NCBI RefSeq assembly: GCF_007860135.1 | Contig: NZ_SJPV01000002.1 | Coordinates: 646,267 to 710,266 of the forward strand | Reading direction: 5' to 3' | Length of the DNA stretch: 64,000 bases | Source of the DNA: Novipirellula artificiosorum | Lineage (GTDB): Bacteria; Planctomycetota; Planctomycetia; Pirellulales; Pirellulaceae | Shown: positions 62,322 to 64,000 of the stretch, one piece after another | Position numbering within the stretch: position 1 is the first letter of the stretch | Layout of the letters: each line of letters begins with the position of its first letter | Position numbers and translations under genes: made by a program | The notes under the pieces: generated by a model | The model's database searches: none | What the model was told of the DNA's origin: nothing | What the model saw: only the letters and a program-made list of their open reading frames with translations

Positions 62322-63257
62322 ATGCCCATTATTTTGATCGTGGATGATTCGGAAGTGGATCGCACGGTGATGGCCGGCCTGCTCGGTTCCGACTTGGATT
62401 GGTTGATCTCGCAAGCCAGCAACGGCGCCGAGGCGCTGCGGATGATGGCCGATGCAACTCCAGATGCCGTCGTGACGGACTTGCTGATGCCCGAGATGGA
62501 TGGCATGGAATTGGTCAAGCGGATCTCGCAAACCTATTCCGAAGTGCCTGTGGTGTTGGTCACTTCTCAAGACGACATCAAATTGGCATTCAAAGCGCTG
62601 AAAATGGGTGCCGCCAGCTACGTGCCGAAGTCTCAACTCGCCGATCGCTTGCTCGACACGGTTGAGCAGGTGTTGGCCGTCAGCGACATGGACCACTTCG
62701 ATGATCGTATTGTGCAAGCGACCACCAACACGCGGTATCGCTTCAATTTGGAAAATGACTTGACGCTGATTGCTCCCTTGGTCGACCGAGTGCAAATGGG
62801 ATTGCTCGGCATGCACCTCTGTTCGCCAACCCAGCGAATGCACATCGGTATCGCGCTCGAAGAGGCGCTCACCAACGCAATGTGCCACGGTAATCTCGAG
62901 TTGCCGGTCAGGCATTTGCCGGAGATTCGACGCCAGCTTCACGAGGGCAAGCGTTCCGAGATGGTCGAAGAACGGCGCCATCAGTCGCCGTACAAGGATC
63001 GTCGAATTCTGGTCGCCGCCGATTTGACCCGTCAGCGTGCTCAATTCGTCGTCGCCGACCAAGGGGCTGGGTTCGACGAGCAATCCAATCGACCCAAGTC
63101 GCTTGATGAAATTATGGAAGGAGAATGTGGTCGGGGGATCTTGTTGATCCGAAGTTTTATGGACGAAGTGGTCTTTAACGAAACGGGGAACGAGATTCGA
63201 ATGACGTTAAAAGACCTTCGCCCGTCACCGAAGACGAATGAAGGTCGTTCGTCTTAG
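62322..63257 (+). CDS. Response regulator fused to anti-sigma-type histidine kinase domain
   Basis: About 311 residues from the ATG at 62322. The receiver (1-125) has ILIVDDSEVD, AVVTDLLMPEMDGME with the phosphoacceptor Asp, LVTSQDD and a Lys in YVPKSQ. The C-terminal half is a HATPase_c domain of the RsbW/SpoIIAB type, with N-box GIALEEALTNAMCHGNLE, FVVADQGAGFD and GRGILLIRSFMDEV. Such fusions act as phosphorylation-controlled anti-sigma or serine kinases in partner-switching. The partners (anti-anti-sigma, sigma) are not here. It is followed closely by an unknown gene. Confidence 0.9.
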   Translation: MPIILIVDDSEVDRTVMAGLLGSDLDWLISQASNGAEALRMMADATPDAVVTDLLMPEMDGMELVKRISQTYSEVPVVLVTSQDDIKLAFKALKMGAASYVPKSQLADRLLDTVEQVLAVSDMDHFDDRIVQATTNTRYRFNLENDLTLIAPLVDRVQMGLLGMHLCSPTQRMHIGIALEEALTNAMCHGNLELPVRHLPEIRRQLHEGKRSEMVEERRHQSPYKDRRILVAADLTRQRAQFVVADQGAGFDEQSNRPKSLDEIMEGECGRGILLIRSFMDEVVFNETGNEIRMTLKDLRPSPKTNEGRSS

Positions 63258-63271
63258 GAAGCTTTGAATCG

Positions 63272-63616
63272 ATGAAATCGTTGCACGTCTACCTGTACGG
63301 TCCCAATCGTGGGCCGATTCCAACCAGTTTTGAGGAGGCTGCGAGCCGGTTGGAGCTTCACCCGCGGCTCCATTTCGAGCCCGACGGGTCATTCGTTTGG
63401 TCCCTCGACGCGCAGGAACAGGTCTTCGGCATGCTGTACGACGCCCAACGGCAGCTTCAATATGTCGACCTGCAAGGCACTTGCCGGCTGGAAACCTGGC
63501 AGCAATTGGTGGCCGCAGTGGTCGGCGGTTCCGTTGAAAAGTGCATGGTGATGGTAATTCCGACCAGGGAATTGCAAGATCTACCATCGTTCCAGCAGGC
63601 AACGTGGGGTTGCTAG
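63272..63616 (+). CDS. Hypothetical protein after RR-HATPase gene
   Basis: A 114-residue protein starting 14 nt after the response-regulator gene. It begins MKSLHVYLYGPNRGPIPTSF, with a central FEPDGSFVWSLDAQEQVFGMLYD, and has no signal peptide or membrane helix. Small proteins of this pattern occur in planctomycetes, but I do not know a function. It may be co-expressed with the signalling protein. Confidence 0.6.
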   Translation: MKSLHVYLYGPNRGPIPTSFEEAASRLELHPRLHFEPDGSFVWSLDAQEQVFGMLYDAQRQLQYVDLQGTCRLETWQQLVAAVVGGSVEKCMVMVIPTRELQDLPSFQQATWGC

Positions 63617-63826
63617 TAGATTGGTTCGTCCTCTTTGCGATCGCCGAATCACGCGTAATACCTGCCATTCACCGGAAAAAAGCGACGGTTGTTTCGTTTT
63701 TTTGGTGAACTTATTTGGAATCGTGGCGTCTGTACGCGGTATTGGCGCGCAATATGCTTCTCATCTCATTCGTAATCAGCAGTGTCGGTCGAAATGGCAA
63801 GGCAATCTGCTGTGAAGAAAGACAAA

Positions 63827-63852
63827 ACGCCTTTACAGGCGAATAAAGGCGT
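63827..63852 (+). promoter_or_regulatory. Leader hairpin upstream of the terminal gene
   Basis: A perfect 9-bp stem (ACGCCTTTA, 63827-63835, with TAAAGGCGT, 63844-63852, 8-nt loop) lies 29 nt before the start codon. CGCC inside the left arm could instead pair with GGCG at 63838-63841, so two exclusive folds exist. It is probably in the 5' untranslated region. Confidence 0.5.
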
Positions 63853-63881
63853 GTTCAACACTTTTCAGGAGGGATTCACCC

Positions 63882-64000
63882 ATGTTAACTGCAACTCTCA
63901 ACGCAAGCGTCTCGGATTCAGTCACTTTGGTTCAAAATGAGACTCCGGTAAGTGATATCGAGGTCTCTCGCCGTGTTTTGGCGATCCGTTCGAAGTGGAG
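63882..64000 (+). CDS. Partial gene running off the window
   Basis: A strong RBS (AGGAGG) is followed after about 8 nt by an ATG at 63882. The frame is open to the end of the window (at least 39 codons), beginning MLTATLNASVSDSVTLVQNE and continuing to IEVSRRVLAIRSKW. It is too short to assign; no signal peptide is evident. Confidence 0.7.
   Translation, partial: MLTATLNASVSDSVTLVQNETPVSDIEVSRRVLAIRSKW

Overview
The window reads as chromosomal DNA of a planctomycete, most likely of the Pirellulaceae (Rhodopirellula-like). This rests on family content: a DUF1559 prepilin-like protein, a DUF1549/DUF1553 cytochrome-like gene followed by a DUF1501 gene, a hydrazine-synthase-alpha-like multihaem protein, a Pro/Gly-rich 'mu-protocadherin' type surface protein, an ECF sigma factor with a giant membrane extension, a serine/threonine kinase, and an FhcB-like C1 gene. 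No species can be fixed by eye. No phage, CRISPR array, rRNA or tRNA was found.

Layout. 0-2 kb: NRDE protein, a lone FliN/SpoA-domain protein and a gamma carbonic anhydrase. 2.1-7.9 kb: a lipid-methylation locus of two divergent units. The minus unit holds DUF1295 protein, FAD oxidoreductase, DUF1365 protein and a CFA-synthase-like methyltransferase with overlapping genes; the plus unit holds a second CFA-synthase-like enzyme and a DUF1475 protein. 7.9-13 kb: Ser/Thr kinase, two thioredoxin-like secreted proteins and a zinc-ribbon membrane protein. 13.2-22.7 kb: small membrane protein, miaB, a complementary pair of M16 peptidases, the ECF-membrane fusion, purF and proB. 22.7-25.8 kb: phosphodiesterase-type hydrolase and an AGCS amino-acid symporter carrying a tandem acidic repeat. 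26-31 kb: IS110 remnant, DUF1559 protein with a small lipoprotein, a structured intergenic element and the large haem protein. 31-38.7 kb: phosphohexomutase, caspase/legumain-like secreted protein, BioF2-like acetyltransferase, DAHP synthase and a UroD-family protein. 39-44.4 kb: a translationally coupled secreted operon (thioredoxin-like, DUF1549/1553, DUF1501, WD40). 44.5-47.4 kb: repeat-rich surface protein, SnoaL-like protein and a headless PEP-CTERM-type fragment. 47.8-53 kb: heavy-metal RND efflux operon with a His-rich secreted protein. 53-58.9 kb: zinc-finger-like small protein, truncated DUF1080 remnant, a HemD-HemE fusion, FhcB homologue, MBL-fold protein, thioesterase and NifX-like protein. 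59.3-64 kb: pseudopilin plus response regulator, inverted repeats, an intact IS4-family element, a response-regulator/anti-sigma kinase fusion, a hypothetical protein and a gene running off the end.

How genes work together. The clearest modules are the lipid methylation locus (probably making branched, cyclopropane or furan-type acyl chains), the M16 alpha/beta peptidase pair, the metal efflux operon, the DUF1549/DUF1501 coupled operon, and the 54-59 kb block joining tetrapyrrole synthesis with a gene of tetrahydromethanopterin-linked C1 metabolism. Genes are tightly packed: four convergent pairs overlap at their 3' ends, and many co-directional pairs overlap by 4 nt. The decayed sequences (IS110 start, PEP-CTERM-like fragment, 5'-truncated DUF1080) and the palindromic repeats sit in the intergenic gaps.
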